Below, in pieces: positions 33,601 through 43,193 of a stretch of 64,000 bases of DNA. Under the pieces are notes generated by a model. The model saw nothing but the letters and a program-made list of their open reading frames with translations, ran no database searches and was not told the DNA's origin. Position numbers and translations under genes: made by a program. The stretch comes from JACQAP01 sp035548375. Its GTDB lineage: Bacteria > Pseudomonadota > Gammaproteobacteria > Burkholderiales > JACQAP01. The stretch spans positions 7,546 through 71,545 of the forward strand of contig DASZTG010000074.1 in NCBI GenBank assembly GCA_035548375.1. Direction: 5' to 3'. Position 1 is the first letter of the stretch, and each line of letters begins with the position of its first letter.

Positions 33601-34760
33601 TGGTCATCGAGGACGACCCGCACTACGCTCGCGTGATGCTCGAGCTGGCGCGCGAGAAGGGGTTCAAGGCCATCCTCGCGCAACGCGGGGCGACCGGGCT
33701 GGCGCTCGCTCGGCAATACCTCCCCAGCGCGATTACGCTCGATATTTTCCTGCCGGACATGCTCGGCTGGACGGTGCTCAACAATCTCAAGCTCGATCCA
33801 CTGACGCGCCACATACCGGTGCAGATCATTTCGCTGGAGGAGGAGCGCCAGCACGGCCTGTCGCATGGCGCCTTCGCCTACATGGTGAAGCCGGTGACTT
33901 CGGACGGCATCGAGGCGGCACTGGACCGCATCAAGCGCTTCGCGGCACCGCACACCAAGCGCCTGCTGGTGATCGAGGACAACGACGTCGAGCGGAGCAC
34001 CATCGTCGAGCTTCTTGACCACCACGACATCGAGATCACCGCGGTCGGCACTGCCGCGGAGGCCTTGAAGGTGTTGCACGAGAGCTCGTTCGACTGCTGC
34101 GTGATGGATCTGCGGCTGCCGGACATGAGCGGCTTCGAACTGCTCGAGCGCGTCCAGAACGAGCGCTCGCTCGCCGAGCTGCCCATCGTCGTGTTCACCG
34201 GCAAGGAGCTCAGCGCGGAGGAAGAGAAACAGCTGAAGACGGTCGCGAAGAGCATCGTGCTCAAGGACGTCCAGTCGCCCGAACGGCTGCTCGACGAAAC
34301 GGCGCTGTTCCTGCATCGCGTCGTCACCGACCTGCCGGAGCACAAGCAGCGCATGCTCGAGCGCCTGCATTCGTCCAACGAAGCGCTGCGCAACCGCCGG
34401 GTGCTGGTGGTGGACGACGACGCCCGCAACATCTACGCGCTCACGACCCTGCTGGAAAACCACGAGATGGAGGTCATCACCGCCACGAACGGACGCCAGG
34501 CGATCGACCTGATCGAAAAGACAGAGGACCTGAGCGCCGTGCTGATGGACATCATGATGCCGGAAATGGACGGCTACGAAACCATGCGCGAGATCCGCAA
34601 GTCGCCGAAATTCCGCGCGCTGCCGATCTTGGCGCTCACCGCCAAGGCCATGAAGGGTGACCGCGAGAAGTGCCTGGAAGCCGGTGCGTCGGACTACATC
34701 GCCAAGCCGGTCAATACCGACCAGCTCGTGTCCCTGCTGCGGGTGTGGCTGTATCGATGA
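27621..34760 (+). CDS. Giant soluble poly-HAMP hybrid histidine kinase with three receivers
   Basis: 2379 residues. An N-terminal worn HAMP-like unit (about 45-175) leads into 14 tandem 92-residue HAMP repeats (176-1463), a GAF domain (about 1480-1640), a coiled coil (about 1645-1705), HisKA with H1713 in MSHELRTPLNSILIL, HATPase_c (about 1820-1950; GGTGLGLAISREL), and three receivers with phosphoacceptors D2041 (TLDIFLPDM), D2163 (VMDLRLPDM) and D2310 (LMDIMMPEMDGYE). No transmembrane segment or signal peptide is seen, so it is cytoplasmic. The layout resembles fungal group III (Nik1/Os-1) kinases, which carry five or six such repeats and sense osmotic stress; here there are more than twice as many. 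The signal is unknown. It heads a five-gene operon. Confidence 0.95.
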   Translation: MNKMGTVAHAKSATRTSPRRRVQPRGNGSAHPETLEQQILQAMLAFRDGDLTQRLPSGWTGVFGKIADAFNEVAALNDRRVRENRRVCQAVGKEGKLKQRVSVPGASGAWADEVSQLNTLVDDLVWPTTEVARTIGAVAKGDLSQSMALETDGRALEGEFLRSAKLVNKMIDQLSVFTSEVTRVAREVGTEGKLGGQAQVRGVSGVWKELTESVNQMAGNLTAQVRNITDVTIAVASGDLSKKITVDVRGEILQLKEGINTMVDQLRSFASEVTRVAREVGTDGRLGGQAVVPGAAGTWKDLTDSVNAMASNLTAQVRNIADVTTAVARGDLSRKITVDVKGEILELKETINTMVDQLNGFAAEVTRVAREVGTEGALGGQAQVPGVAGTWKDLTDSVNSMASNLTSQVRNIAQVTTAVAKGDLSRKITVDVKGEILELKNTINTMVDQLNAFAGEVTRVAREVGTEGKLGGQAQVRGVGGTWKDLTENVNFMASNLTDQVRNIAEVTTAVANGDLSKKITVDVKGEILELKNTVNTMVDQLNAFAGEVTRVAREVGNDGKLGGQAEVRGVAGTWKDLTDSVNSMASNLTAQVRNIAEVTTAVARGDLSRKITVDVKGEILELKDTINTMVDQLNAFAGEVTRVGREVGTEGKLGGQARVEGVAGTWKDLTDNVNFMASNLTDQVRNIAEVATAVANGDLSKKITVDVKGEILELKNTVNTMVDQLNAFAGEVTRVAREVGTEGKLGGQAQVRGVAGTWKDLTDNVNSMASNLTGQVRNIADVTTAVARGDLSRKITVDVKGEILELKETINTMVDQLNGFAAEVTRVAREVGTEGKLGGQAEVPGVGGTWKDLTDNVNSMASNLTAQVRNIADVTTAVARGDLSRKITVDVKGEILQLKNTINTMVDQLNAFAGEVSRVAREVGTEGKLGGQATVEGVGGTWKDLTDNVNSMASNLTAQVRNIAEVTIAVANGDLSKKITVDVRGEILALKETINTMVDQLRSFAAEVTRVAREVGTDGKLGGQALVPGVGGTWKDLTDNVNSMASNLTGQVRNIADVATAIAQGDLSRKITVDVKGEILELKNTLNTMVDRLNAFASEVSRVAREVGTEGKLGGQAQVSGVAGTWKDLTDNVNFMASNLTGQVRNIAEVTIAVANGDLSKKITVDVRGEILQLKETINTMVEQLRSFASEVTRVAREVGTEGRLGVQAVVPGVAGTWKDLTDSVNAMGGNLTAQVRNIAEVTTAVARGDLSRKITVDVKGEILELKNTINTMVDQLNAFAAEVTRVAREVGTDGKLGGQAQVSGVAGTWKDLTDSVNFMASNLTDQVRGIVKVVTAVADGNLRQRLAVQAKGEVAALAETINNMTDTLATFAEQVTNVAREVGVEGRLGGQANVPGAAGTWRDLTANVNLLAANLTTQVRAIADVATSVTKGDLTRSIQVAASGEVADLKDNINTMIYNLRATTERNKEQDWLKSNLAKFTGMLQGQRDLFVVGRELLSDLVPLVQAQQGAIYQMDSTTDSPGLMLLAGYAQQPDQPDRIPVGTGLVGQCAIEKKQILLHNVPAQYTRIESSLGEALPANILVLPVLFEGETKAVIELAALHPFTEINLTFLEQLTQSIGVVLNTIEATMRTEGLLVQSQSLTTELQARQSELQQTNEALEQKAHQLAEQNIEVERKNTEVEQARRALEEKAAELALTSKYKSEFLANMSHELRTPLNSILILGQQLAQNSSGNLSTKQIDFAKNIHSAGSDLLTLINDILDLSKIESGTVTVEAEEITFASLKETVDRSFRHIAESKNLPFHVNFDPALPRSITTDPKRLQQILKNLLSNAFKFTAQGQVAVQVQAAFTGWSPDHPVLSRAASVISLSVNDSGIGIAPEKQRLIFEAFQQADAGTARKYGGTGLGLAISRELATLLGGEIRLASRPGEGSSFTLFLPLVYTGPSTAAIGVSPNDTAQGRSTSMALPVVPLSREENIADDRDLIVEGDNVLLVIEDDPHYARVMLELAREKGFKAILAQRGATGLALARQYLPSAITLDIFLPDMLGWTVLNNLKLDPLTRHIPVQIISLEEERQHGLSHGAFAYMVKPVTSDGIEAALDRIKRFAAPHTKRLLVIEDNDVERSTIVELLDHHDIEITAVGTAAEALKVLHESSFDCCVMDLRLPDMSGFELLERVQNERSLAELPIVVFTGKELSAEEEKQLKTVAKSIVLKDVQSPERLLDETALFLHRVVTDLPEHKQRMLERLHSSNEALRNRRVLVVDDDARNIYALTTLLENHEMEVITATNGRQAIDLIEKTEDLSAVLMDIMMPEMDGYETMREIRKSPKFRALPILALTAKAMKGDREKCLEAGASDYIAKPVNTDQLVSLLRVWLYR
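28146..32009 (+). repeat. 14 tandem 276-bp repeats encoding 92-residue HAMP units
   Basis: Exactly 14 x 276 bases with no insertion or deletion. The unit consensus begins AFAGEVTRVAREVGTEGKLG, continues with a G(V/A)GTWKDLT(D/E) block and an N-L-T-x-Q-V-R-N-I-A block, and ends with GDLS(K/R)KITVDVKGEIL and a final TMVDQL(N/R). Units 1-12 are nearly identical in protein sequence; units 13 and 14 have diverged (DGNLRQRLAVQ, KGDLTRSIQVA). The remaining identity at DNA level makes the region prone to recombination and to assembly error. Confidence 0.95.
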
Positions 34761-35944
34761 ACGAAGCGGCCGCACGCGAAGTGCCGGTCAATGTCCTGCT
34801 TGTCGACGACAAGACGGAGAACCTGCTCGCGCTCGAAAGCATCCTCGAGGGGCCGGACTACCACCTGGTGCGCGCGCAGAGCGGACCGGACGCGCTGCTG
34901 GCCCTGCTAGCGCATGACTATGCCGCGATCGTGCTCGACGTGCAGATGCCGGGCATGAGCGGCATCGAGTTGGCGCAGATCATTCGCGGCCGCAAGAAGA
35001 CCCAGCACATCCCGATCCTGTTCCTGACGGCCCATGGCGACGAAAGCGCCATCGCGGGCTACCAGGCGGGCGCCGTCGATTTCATGACCAAGCCGGTGCA
35101 GGCGGCGGTGCTGCGCTCCAAGGTCGCGGCTTTTTCGGAGCTGTTCCGCAAGAGCAACGCGCTAAAGGCAGAGATCGAGGAGCGCCGCCAGGCCGAGGAG
35201 CGCATCAGGCAACTGAACATCGAATTGTCGGACCGCGTGGAAGACCTTGCGGCCGCGAATTCGGAGCTGGAATCCTTCAGCTACACGGTGAGCCATGACC
35301 TGCGCGCGCCGCTGCGCCAGGTGTCGGGTTTCGTCTCGTTGCTGGAGGAAAGCCTGGGCGAGCGCAAGACCCCGCCGGATGCGGAGTACATCGACCTGAT
35401 CCAGAACGCCGTGACGCGCATGGGCCACCTGATCGACGACCTGCTTGCGTTCTCCCGCGTCGGCCGGATCGAAATCAATCGCGAGATCGTCAACCTCGAA
35501 CGTTTGGTCGAGCAAGTTCGGCAGACGCTGGCGCCGGCTGCGAGCGGGCGCGACATCCAATGGACGATAGGATCGCTGCCGGAGGTGGAGGGCGATCCCG
35601 CCATGCTGCGGCAGGTCGTTTTCAGCCTGCTCGACAACGCGCTCAAGTTCACGCGCACGCGCAGCCCGGCGCGAATCGAGATCGGGGCTCGCACCGAGCA
35701 TGGCGAGCACGTGTTCTTCGTGCGCGACAACGGCGTGGGCTTCGATGCGCGCCATGCCGACAAGCTGTTCGGCGTTTTCCAGCGGCTGCATACCGGCGCG
35801 GAATTCGAGGGCACGGGCATCGGCCTGGCGAGCGTGCGGCGCATCGTGCAGCGCCATGACGGTCGCAGCTGGGCGGAAAGCGTGCTGGGCGAAGGCGCCG
35901 CTATCTATTTTTCACTTCCGGTAACGAGTAACTGCCTGCAATGA
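34757..35944 (+). CDS. Receiver-histidine kinase
   Basis: 395 residues from the ATG at 34757, which overlaps the preceding stop (ATGA). A receiver (about 12-128, D61 in IVLDVQMPGMSG, K in FMTKPVQAA) is joined by a coiled coil to HisKA with H180 in SYTVSHDLRAPLRQVSGF, the phytochrome-kinase subtype, and to HATPase_c (about 280-392; DNGVGFD, GTGIGLASVRRI). Such receiver-kinase proteins are commonly second-step kinases that respond to phosphoryl groups or binding from a hybrid kinase. The stop overlaps the next start again. Confidence 0.93.
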   Translation: MNEAAAREVPVNVLLVDDKTENLLALESILEGPDYHLVRAQSGPDALLALLAHDYAAIVLDVQMPGMSGIELAQIIRGRKKTQHIPILFLTAHGDESAIAGYQAGAVDFMTKPVQAAVLRSKVAAFSELFRKSNALKAEIEERRQAEERIRQLNIELSDRVEDLAAANSELESFSYTVSHDLRAPLRQVSGFVSLLEESLGERKTPPDAEYIDLIQNAVTRMGHLIDDLLAFSRVGRIEINREIVNLERLVEQVRQTLAPAASGRDIQWTIGSLPEVEGDPAMLRQVVFSLLDNALKFTRTRSPARIEIGARTEHGEHVFFVRDNGVGFDARHADKLFGVFQRLHTGAEFEGTGIGLASVRRIVQRHDGRSWAESVLGEGAAIYFSLPVTSNCLQ

Positions 35945-36483
35945 ACGACCCCATTGAAATTCTTCTGATCGAGGACGATCCCGGCGACGTCCACCTGGCG
36001 CTCGCCGTATTCCGCGCGCTCAAGATCGCCGACCGCTGCGCCGTGGCCAACGACGGCGAAGACGGCATGGATTTCCTGTACCGGCGCGGCCGCTTTGCGG
36101 CGCGCAAGCCCGGCGCACCCAGGCTCATCCTGCTCGACCTGAAGATGCCGCGCGCAAACGGCTTCGATTTCCTGCAGGTGGTCAAGAAGGACCCGGGCCT
36201 CGCGCTCATCCCGATCGTGGCGTTGACGTCTTCGCGCGAAGAGCGCGACGTGGAACGCGCCTACGACCTGGGCGTCAACGGCTATGTCGTCAAGGGCATC
36301 GATTTCTCGGAGTACCGGACGACGCTGCGCTCGCTCGCGCTCTACTGGACCGGCGTCAACGACGAGCCGCCCGCGTATGTCGAACGCGGCGTGGCGTCGC
36401 TCAGGGCCTTCGCGGGCCGGCAGTTGCAAAGCTTGCGCGGCAACCTGTCGAACCCGTGGTTGTGGCCGATGGGCGCGGTCTGA
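35941..36483 (+). CDS. Rcp1-like single-domain response regulator
   Basis: 180 residues, ATGA-coupled to the kinase. It is a receiver of the Rcp1/CheY subtype found after phytochrome-like kinases: acidic pair in LLIEDDPGDV, insertion DFLYRRGRF before the third strand, phosphoacceptor D66 in ILLDLKMPRANGFDFL, T in VALTSSREERD, and K118 in YVVKGIDF. About 35 extra residues at the C-terminus have no recognised domain. It is the likely phosphate acceptor from the preceding H180 kinase. Confidence 0.92.
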   Translation: MNDPIEILLIEDDPGDVHLALAVFRALKIADRCAVANDGEDGMDFLYRRGRFAARKPGAPRLILLDLKMPRANGFDFLQVVKKDPGLALIPIVALTSSREERDVERAYDLGVNGYVVKGIDFSEYRTTLRSLALYWTGVNDEPPAYVERGVASLRAFAGRQLQSLRGNLSNPWLWPMGAV

Positions 36484-36512
36484 CGATCCGGCTTTTCACG
36501 AATGCAATCGAG

Positions 36513-36977
36513 ATGACGACACCGGCCAGGATACTGCTTGTCGAAGATGCGCCAGACGAATGGCGCATCGCGCTCGAGAGCTTTGCCGAAAGCGGCCTGA
36601 TGGACCAGACCACGGTCGTCAAGGATCGCGGCGAAGCGCTCGATTTCCTGTATGGCCGCGGGCCGTTCCGCCAGCGTGCTTCCGGCATGCCGGCGGTGGT
36701 GGTGCTCGGGCCGACGATGAAGCCTGCGACGGCATTGTCCACCCTGGGTGACATCCGCAACGATGCGGACCTGCGAAGGTTGCCCGTCGTGCTCATGGGT
36801 ATGTTCGATGTCGAGACGAAGCGGCTTGCCTATGCCCAGGGGGCCAACAGCGTGGTGGGCCGTCGCGACGATCCGAAATCGCGCGCGGAAAGCTATGCGG
36901 TGCTGGGGCGGTTCTGGGGATGGGCGAACGTGCCTCCGCCGGGCTGCATACCGCAACCCAAGGCGAGCCGCCCATGA
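36513..36977 (+). CDS. Degenerate Rcp1-like receiver (pseudo-receiver)
   Basis: 154 residues from the ATG at 36513. It aligns without gaps at the start with the preceding Rcp1-like protein (LLVEDAPDEW, then DFLYGRGPF), so it is probably a duplicate. The phosphoacceptor Asp is replaced by Gly66 (VVVLGPTMKPA), the conserved Thr region reads VVLMGMFDVE, and the switch Lys position is Gly116 (SVVGRRDD). Only the acidic pair is kept. Phosphorylation in the usual way is not possible; the protein may act as decoy, scaffold or phosphorylation-independent regulator. It is ATGA-coupled to the next gene, and reading frame and codon use are intact, so it is not a decayed pseudogene. Confidence 0.85.
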   Translation: MTTPARILLVEDAPDEWRIALESFAESGLMDQTTVVKDRGEALDFLYGRGPFRQRASGMPAVVVLGPTMKPATALSTLGDIRNDADLRRLPVVLMGMFDVETKRLAYAQGANSVVGRRDDPKSRAESYAVLGRFWGWANVPPPGCIPQPKASRP

Positions 36978-38902
36978 CGGCATCGGTCGCCATCCTGCAC
37001 CTCGAGGACGATCCCGCCGACGCGCGGCTGATCCGCGAGCAGTTGCGCCGTTCCGGGCTGGGGTCGTCGATCACGCTGGTCGACAATCCCGAGGATTTCC
37101 AGGCGGCGCTGTCCCGCGGCGGCTTCGACCTGATCCTGTCGGATTACCACATCCCCCGTATCAGCGGCCACGAGGCGCTGCAGCTCGCGAAAACGGTGGC
37201 ACCGCACATTCCGTTCATCCTCGTCACCGGGGCGCTGGGCGACGAACGGGCGGTAGAAGTCCTCAGGAGCGGCGCGACCGATTTCGTGCTGAAGGATCGC
37301 CTCGCGCGACTTGCCCCGGCGATCGAACGTGCGCTATCGGAGCGCGCAGCGCGGAAGGAGCACGAGAACACCGAGGTCCGGCTGGCCGACGCGCATCGCC
37401 TGAGCAAGCTCGCGGCGGATGCCGCGCGCATCGGCACCTGGCAACTCGACGTGGCGAGCGGCAGGATGGATTGCTCGGAGGAATTCCTCAACCTCATCGA
37501 GGTGGCTCCGGGCCACTGGGCGAAAACCCTCGACGGCCTGGAAGGCTTGATGCACCCGGAAGACGTCGGGCATTGCCGGCAAGCCTATGCGGAGGCGGTG
37601 AAGCAGGGGCACTTCCTGGAAATGGAATTCCGAGTGCATACCGCGACCGGCGAAGTGCGCTGGATGCACCTTCGCGGCGACTGGTCGCCCGCAACGACGC
37701 TCATGCCCTCGATGTTCCTCGGCGTGATGATGGACATCACGCAGCGCAAGCGCATGGAGGAGGCATTGCGGGTCGCCGATCGCCGCAAGGACGAATTCCT
37801 GGCCACACTCGGCCATGAGCTGCGCAACCCGCTGGCGCCGATCCACAACGGGCTGGCCATCCTGCGCAAGCTCACGCCGCAATCGGGCGAGACCGAAAAG
37901 ATCCATACCATCCTCGATCGCCAGATGAATCACATCATCCGGCTGGTGGACGACTTGCTGGATATTTCACGCTTCACGCTCGGGAAAATCGAGCTGCGGC
38001 GCGCGCCGGTCGAGTTGCGCACGCTCATCCGCGGGGCCATCGACATGAGCCAGCCGCTGATCGAGGTGAGGCGCCACCGGCTGGACGTGTCGATTCCCTC
38101 GGGCTCGATCATGCTGGATGCCGACAGCGTTCGTTTGACGCAGGTGTTGTCGAATTTGCTCAACAACGCGGCGAGGTACACCGGCGAGAGCGGGAGCATC
38201 TCGATCCGCGCCGGCGTCGAGGGCGGCCGCGCGGTGATCAGCGTGCGCGACAACGGCGTTGGCATACCGGAGCCGATGCTCGAACGCATATTCGACCTGT
38301 TCACGCAGGTGGAAGGCGGCGGTGCCGGCAGCGTGGGCGGGTTGGGCATCGGCCTGGCCATGGCGCGACTGCTGGTGGAATTGCACGGCGGCGAAATCGA
38401 AGCGCGCAGCGATGGCCCGGGCATGGGCAGCGAATTCGTCATCCGCCTGCCTGTGTCGGCAAGCGATGAGGCCTCAGTCGCCGTCGGCAATGCCTCCGCG
38501 GCCGACACGCGATTGTCCGGCCGGCGCATCCTGGTCGTGGACGATAACTGCGATTCCGCCGACAGCATGGGGATGCTGCTCGAGCTGGCCGGCGCTGAAG
38601 TGACCGTGGTGTATGACGGCGAGTCCGCGCTTGCAGTGGTTGATGAATTCCGGCCCGATGCGGTGATGCTGGACCTCGGCATGCCCGGCATGGACGGCTA
38701 TGACGTGGCGCAACGCATCCGGGGAGATGCTCGCCACCGGAACCTGACGCTGATCGCCCTGACGGGATTCGGCCAGGATGAAGATCGCGAGCGCTCGGCC
38801 GCGGCCGGGTTCGACCATCACCTGACCAAGCCTGCCGACTTCGCCGTGGTGAAAGCGCTGGTCGCTTCGATTCAGCGCAAGGTGGCGATCGCCGGGGGAT
38901 GA
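36974..38902 (+). CDS. Receiver-PAS-histidine kinase-receiver hybrid
   Basis: 642 residues from the ATG at 36974, overlapping the preceding stop. Domains: receiver (about 5-125, D57 in LILSDYHIPRISG), PAS/PAC (about 145-265, ending FLGVMMDITQRKRMEEA), HisKA with H281 in ATLGHELRNPLAPIHNGL, HATPase_c (about 390-490; DNGVGIPE, GLGIGLAMARLL), and a second receiver (about 518-638, D567 in VMLDLGMPGMDG). It is soluble. As last gene of the operon it gives the system its third kinase and seventh receiver-like module (six intact, one degenerate). No output domain that binds DNA is in the operon, so the final target is elsewhere. Confidence 0.93.
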   Translation: MTASVAILHLEDDPADARLIREQLRRSGLGSSITLVDNPEDFQAALSRGGFDLILSDYHIPRISGHEALQLAKTVAPHIPFILVTGALGDERAVEVLRSGATDFVLKDRLARLAPAIERALSERAARKEHENTEVRLADAHRLSKLAADAARIGTWQLDVASGRMDCSEEFLNLIEVAPGHWAKTLDGLEGLMHPEDVGHCRQAYAEAVKQGHFLEMEFRVHTATGEVRWMHLRGDWSPATTLMPSMFLGVMMDITQRKRMEEALRVADRRKDEFLATLGHELRNPLAPIHNGLAILRKLTPQSGETEKIHTILDRQMNHIIRLVDDLLDISRFTLGKIELRRAPVELRTLIRGAIDMSQPLIEVRRHRLDVSIPSGSIMLDADSVRLTQVLSNLLNNAARYTGESGSISIRAGVEGGRAVISVRDNGVGIPEPMLERIFDLFTQVEGGGAGSVGGLGIGLAMARLLVELHGGEIEARSDGPGMGSEFVIRLPVSASDEASVAVGNASAADTRLSGRRILVVDDNCDSADSMGMLLELAGAEVTVVYDGESALAVVDEFRPDAVMLDLGMPGMDGYDVAQRIRGDARHRNLTLIALTGFGQDEDRERSAAAGFDHHLTKPADFAVVKALVASIQRKVAIAGG

Positions 38903-38974
38903 GAGCCGGCGCAGGCGCCTTGTGCCCTGCGTCGTGGTCGCCTGTACCGTCGCCTCGTACGGTTTGCCCGCCGG

Positions 38975-41665
<2,691 letters not shown>

Positions 41666-41778
41666 GGTTTGGACGCTCCTCGAAGCGGCGGTCGGCTCGC
41701 ATGGCCGGCCTGCCGGTTTACAGATGGGCGCATGCTACGCGGAAACGCGAAGCACGGGGTTTCGTTTAGACCCCGGAA

Positions 41779-41797
41779 TATGCCTCGATAAGGCATA
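41779..41797. promoter_or_regulatory. Inverted repeat TATGCCT-N5-AGGCATA in the aceE/lrp intergenic region
   Basis: Perfect 7-base arms at 41779-41785 and 41791-41797 with a 5-base spacer, in the 165-base gap between divergent aceE and the Lrp/AsnC gene. Lrp-family dimers bind palindromes of this size, and such regulators commonly control their own and the divergent gene. An AT-rich stretch with TATCGATA (41810-41817) follows before the regulator start. Confidence 0.5.
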
Positions 41798-41830
41798 ATC
41801 CACTGAATATATCGATAGATAGAGCACGAT

Positions 41831-42355
41831 ATGCCGGAAATGACGCTGGATTCGATAGACTGGAAAATACTCGGCCTGCTGCAGGCGGATGCGCGCATGG
41901 CCAATGTCGACCTCGCCAAGGCGGTCGGCCTGTCGCCTTCGCCTTGCCTCAATCGCGTGCGAGCGCTGGAAGAGGCGGGCTATATCAGCCGCTACGTGAC
42001 CTTGCTCGACGCCTTGCATGTCGGGCTCAAGGTCAGCGTGTTCATCCAGGTCACCCTGGAGCGCCAGGTCGAGGCTGCGCTGGAGCGATTCGAAACTGCG
42101 ATCCGCACGCGGCCGGAAGTCATGGAGTGCTATCTCATGACCGGCGACGCGGATTATCTGATTCGCGTCGTCGTGGCGGATATCCAGTTGCTGGAGGAAT
42201 TCATCCTGAAGTTCCTGACCAAGTTGCCCGGCGTGGGCAACATCCGGTCGAGCTTTGCGCTGAAGCAGGTGAAGTACCAGACGGCGTTGCCGCTGCCGGT
42301 GGCGACGGGATCGAAAACAGAAGGACGCGTCGTCGGGAAAAAGAGAAAAGCCTGA
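41831..42355 (+). CDS. Lrp/AsnC-family transcriptional regulator
   Basis: 174 residues. The N-terminal winged helix domain (about 5-65) reads LDSIDWKILGLLQADARMAN and VGLSPSPCLNRVRALEEAGYI, and the C-terminal RAM/AsnC ligand-binding domain (about 70-150) has VMECYLMTGDADYLIRVV. The tail after residue 155 is basic and of no known role. Lrp-family proteins bind amino acids and control transport or catabolism. Divergent placement next to aceE, with an inverted repeat between, suggests control of pyruvate dehydrogenase. After its stop at 42355 the sequence character changes toward the cassette array. Confidence 0.92.
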   Translation: MPEMTLDSIDWKILGLLQADARMANVDLAKAVGLSPSPCLNRVRALEEAGYISRYVTLLDALHVGLKVSVFIQVTLERQVEAALERFETAIRTRPEVMECYLMTGDADYLIRVVVADIQLLEEFILKFLTKLPGVGNIRSSFALKQVKYQTALPLPVATGSKTEGRVVGKKRKA

Positions 42356-42585
42356 AAATTATTTCGCTCTCACCGCAGAGGGCGCAGAGGAACAGCCGAG
42401 GAAAAAGATCCAATTGCGAGAACGGGCGCCTGCGTCTAGGTCGATCAGTGGCGGTCGAGCGGCCGCGGGAATATGCTGATAGCAAGCCTGCAGGGTTTGG
42501 CGGTTTGGTTAATGGGCAGTTAGAGGGCGGGAGACGGTTCAACTGCATGAAAAAGCGGAATCTTTGCGATGGAAAGACGGCTTGG

Positions 42586-42641
42586 TTAGACGTCAACGGG
42601 TCCAGTTATACGTCACTTTTGCCGTCTAAATCGAGTTAGGC
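42586..42641 (+). other. attC-like left boundary of the cassette array
   Basis: The core site GTTAGGC (42635-42641, matches GTTRRRY) lies nine bases before the first cassette ORF. Upstream, TTAGACG (42586-42592) pairs with CGTCTAA (42623-42629), so a partial attC or attI-like fold is present, but no clear R'' box was found. The whole stretch 42356-42634 holds no credible gene; at 42369-42390 it has a CACCGCAGAGGGCGCAGAGG-type dispersed repeat. Confidence 0.45.
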
Positions 42642-42649
42642 ATCACCCC

Positions 42650-43075
42650 ATGAGTCGGCGCAAAGTCGTAGATCGCGGCGACATGATCGCAATCCCTACC
42701 ACGGACGGCCGTGAAGTCTTTGCCCAGGTCTGCTGGGCCTCGACCTACTATAAGGACGTGCTCCAACTCGCCTTCGTCGCCAATCCGACCGAAGCAGCCT
42801 TGAAAGGCCAACTTACGTTTCTTGGTCCTACGATCTTCTCGGGCGCGTCTGTCGTGCGCCAGAAGCGCTGGCGAAAGCTTTTCACACACCATCAACTCTA
42901 CGAGCCGTCACCACCAATCTTCTACTCCGGTGGGGCAATACATCGAGGCGACGAGTATTTGCGTGAGGCGACAGGCGACGATCAAACTGCCCTGCTAAAA
43001 CTCAGCGTCTTGGGTGCTGCGTTGGTCGAAAAGAAAGCTACAGAAATTGCGAATCGTATCCATGGTGATGCCTAA
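42650..43075 (+). CDS. Cassette ORF 1: possible Imm26-like protein
   Basis: 141 residues. The ATG is only nine bases after the core site, and the TAA stop lies inside the R'' box of the following attC, both typical of integron cassettes. The N-terminus, VVDRGDMIAIPTTDGREVFAQVCW, read in two parts, recalls the beta-strand start of Imm26-type immunity proteins (GDVFAIPLPDG-like), but similarity is weak and judged by eye. No signal peptide or membrane segment is present. GC content is visibly below that of the flanks. There is no promoter or strong ribosome binding site of its own. Confidence 0.7.
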   Translation: MSRRKVVDRGDMIAIPTTDGREVFAQVCWASTYYKDVLQLAFVANPTEAALKGQLTFLGPTIFSGASVVRQKRWRKLFTHHQLYEPSPPIFYSGGAIHRGDEYLREATGDDQTALLKLSVLGAALVEKKATEIANRIHGDA

Positions 43076-43189
43076 CAACACGTTGGAGCGGACGGGCAAT
43101 CATGGTGGCCGCGCCGTCCTCGCAATAGATTGCGTGCTCGGCGGCGCGGAGTGGATGCCGTGCCTAGCCGCTCAACGAGATCGTTAGAT
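43070..43189 (+). other. attC recombination site 1
   Basis: 120 bases from R'' GCCTAAC (43070-43076) to R' GTTAGAT (43183-43189). Next to them, L'' CGTTGGAGCGG and L' CCGCTCAACG pair with one unpaired G, the extrahelical base that directs strand choice by integron integrases. The upstream ORF's TAA is within R''. Confidence 0.82.
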
Positions 43190-43193
43190 TTCA

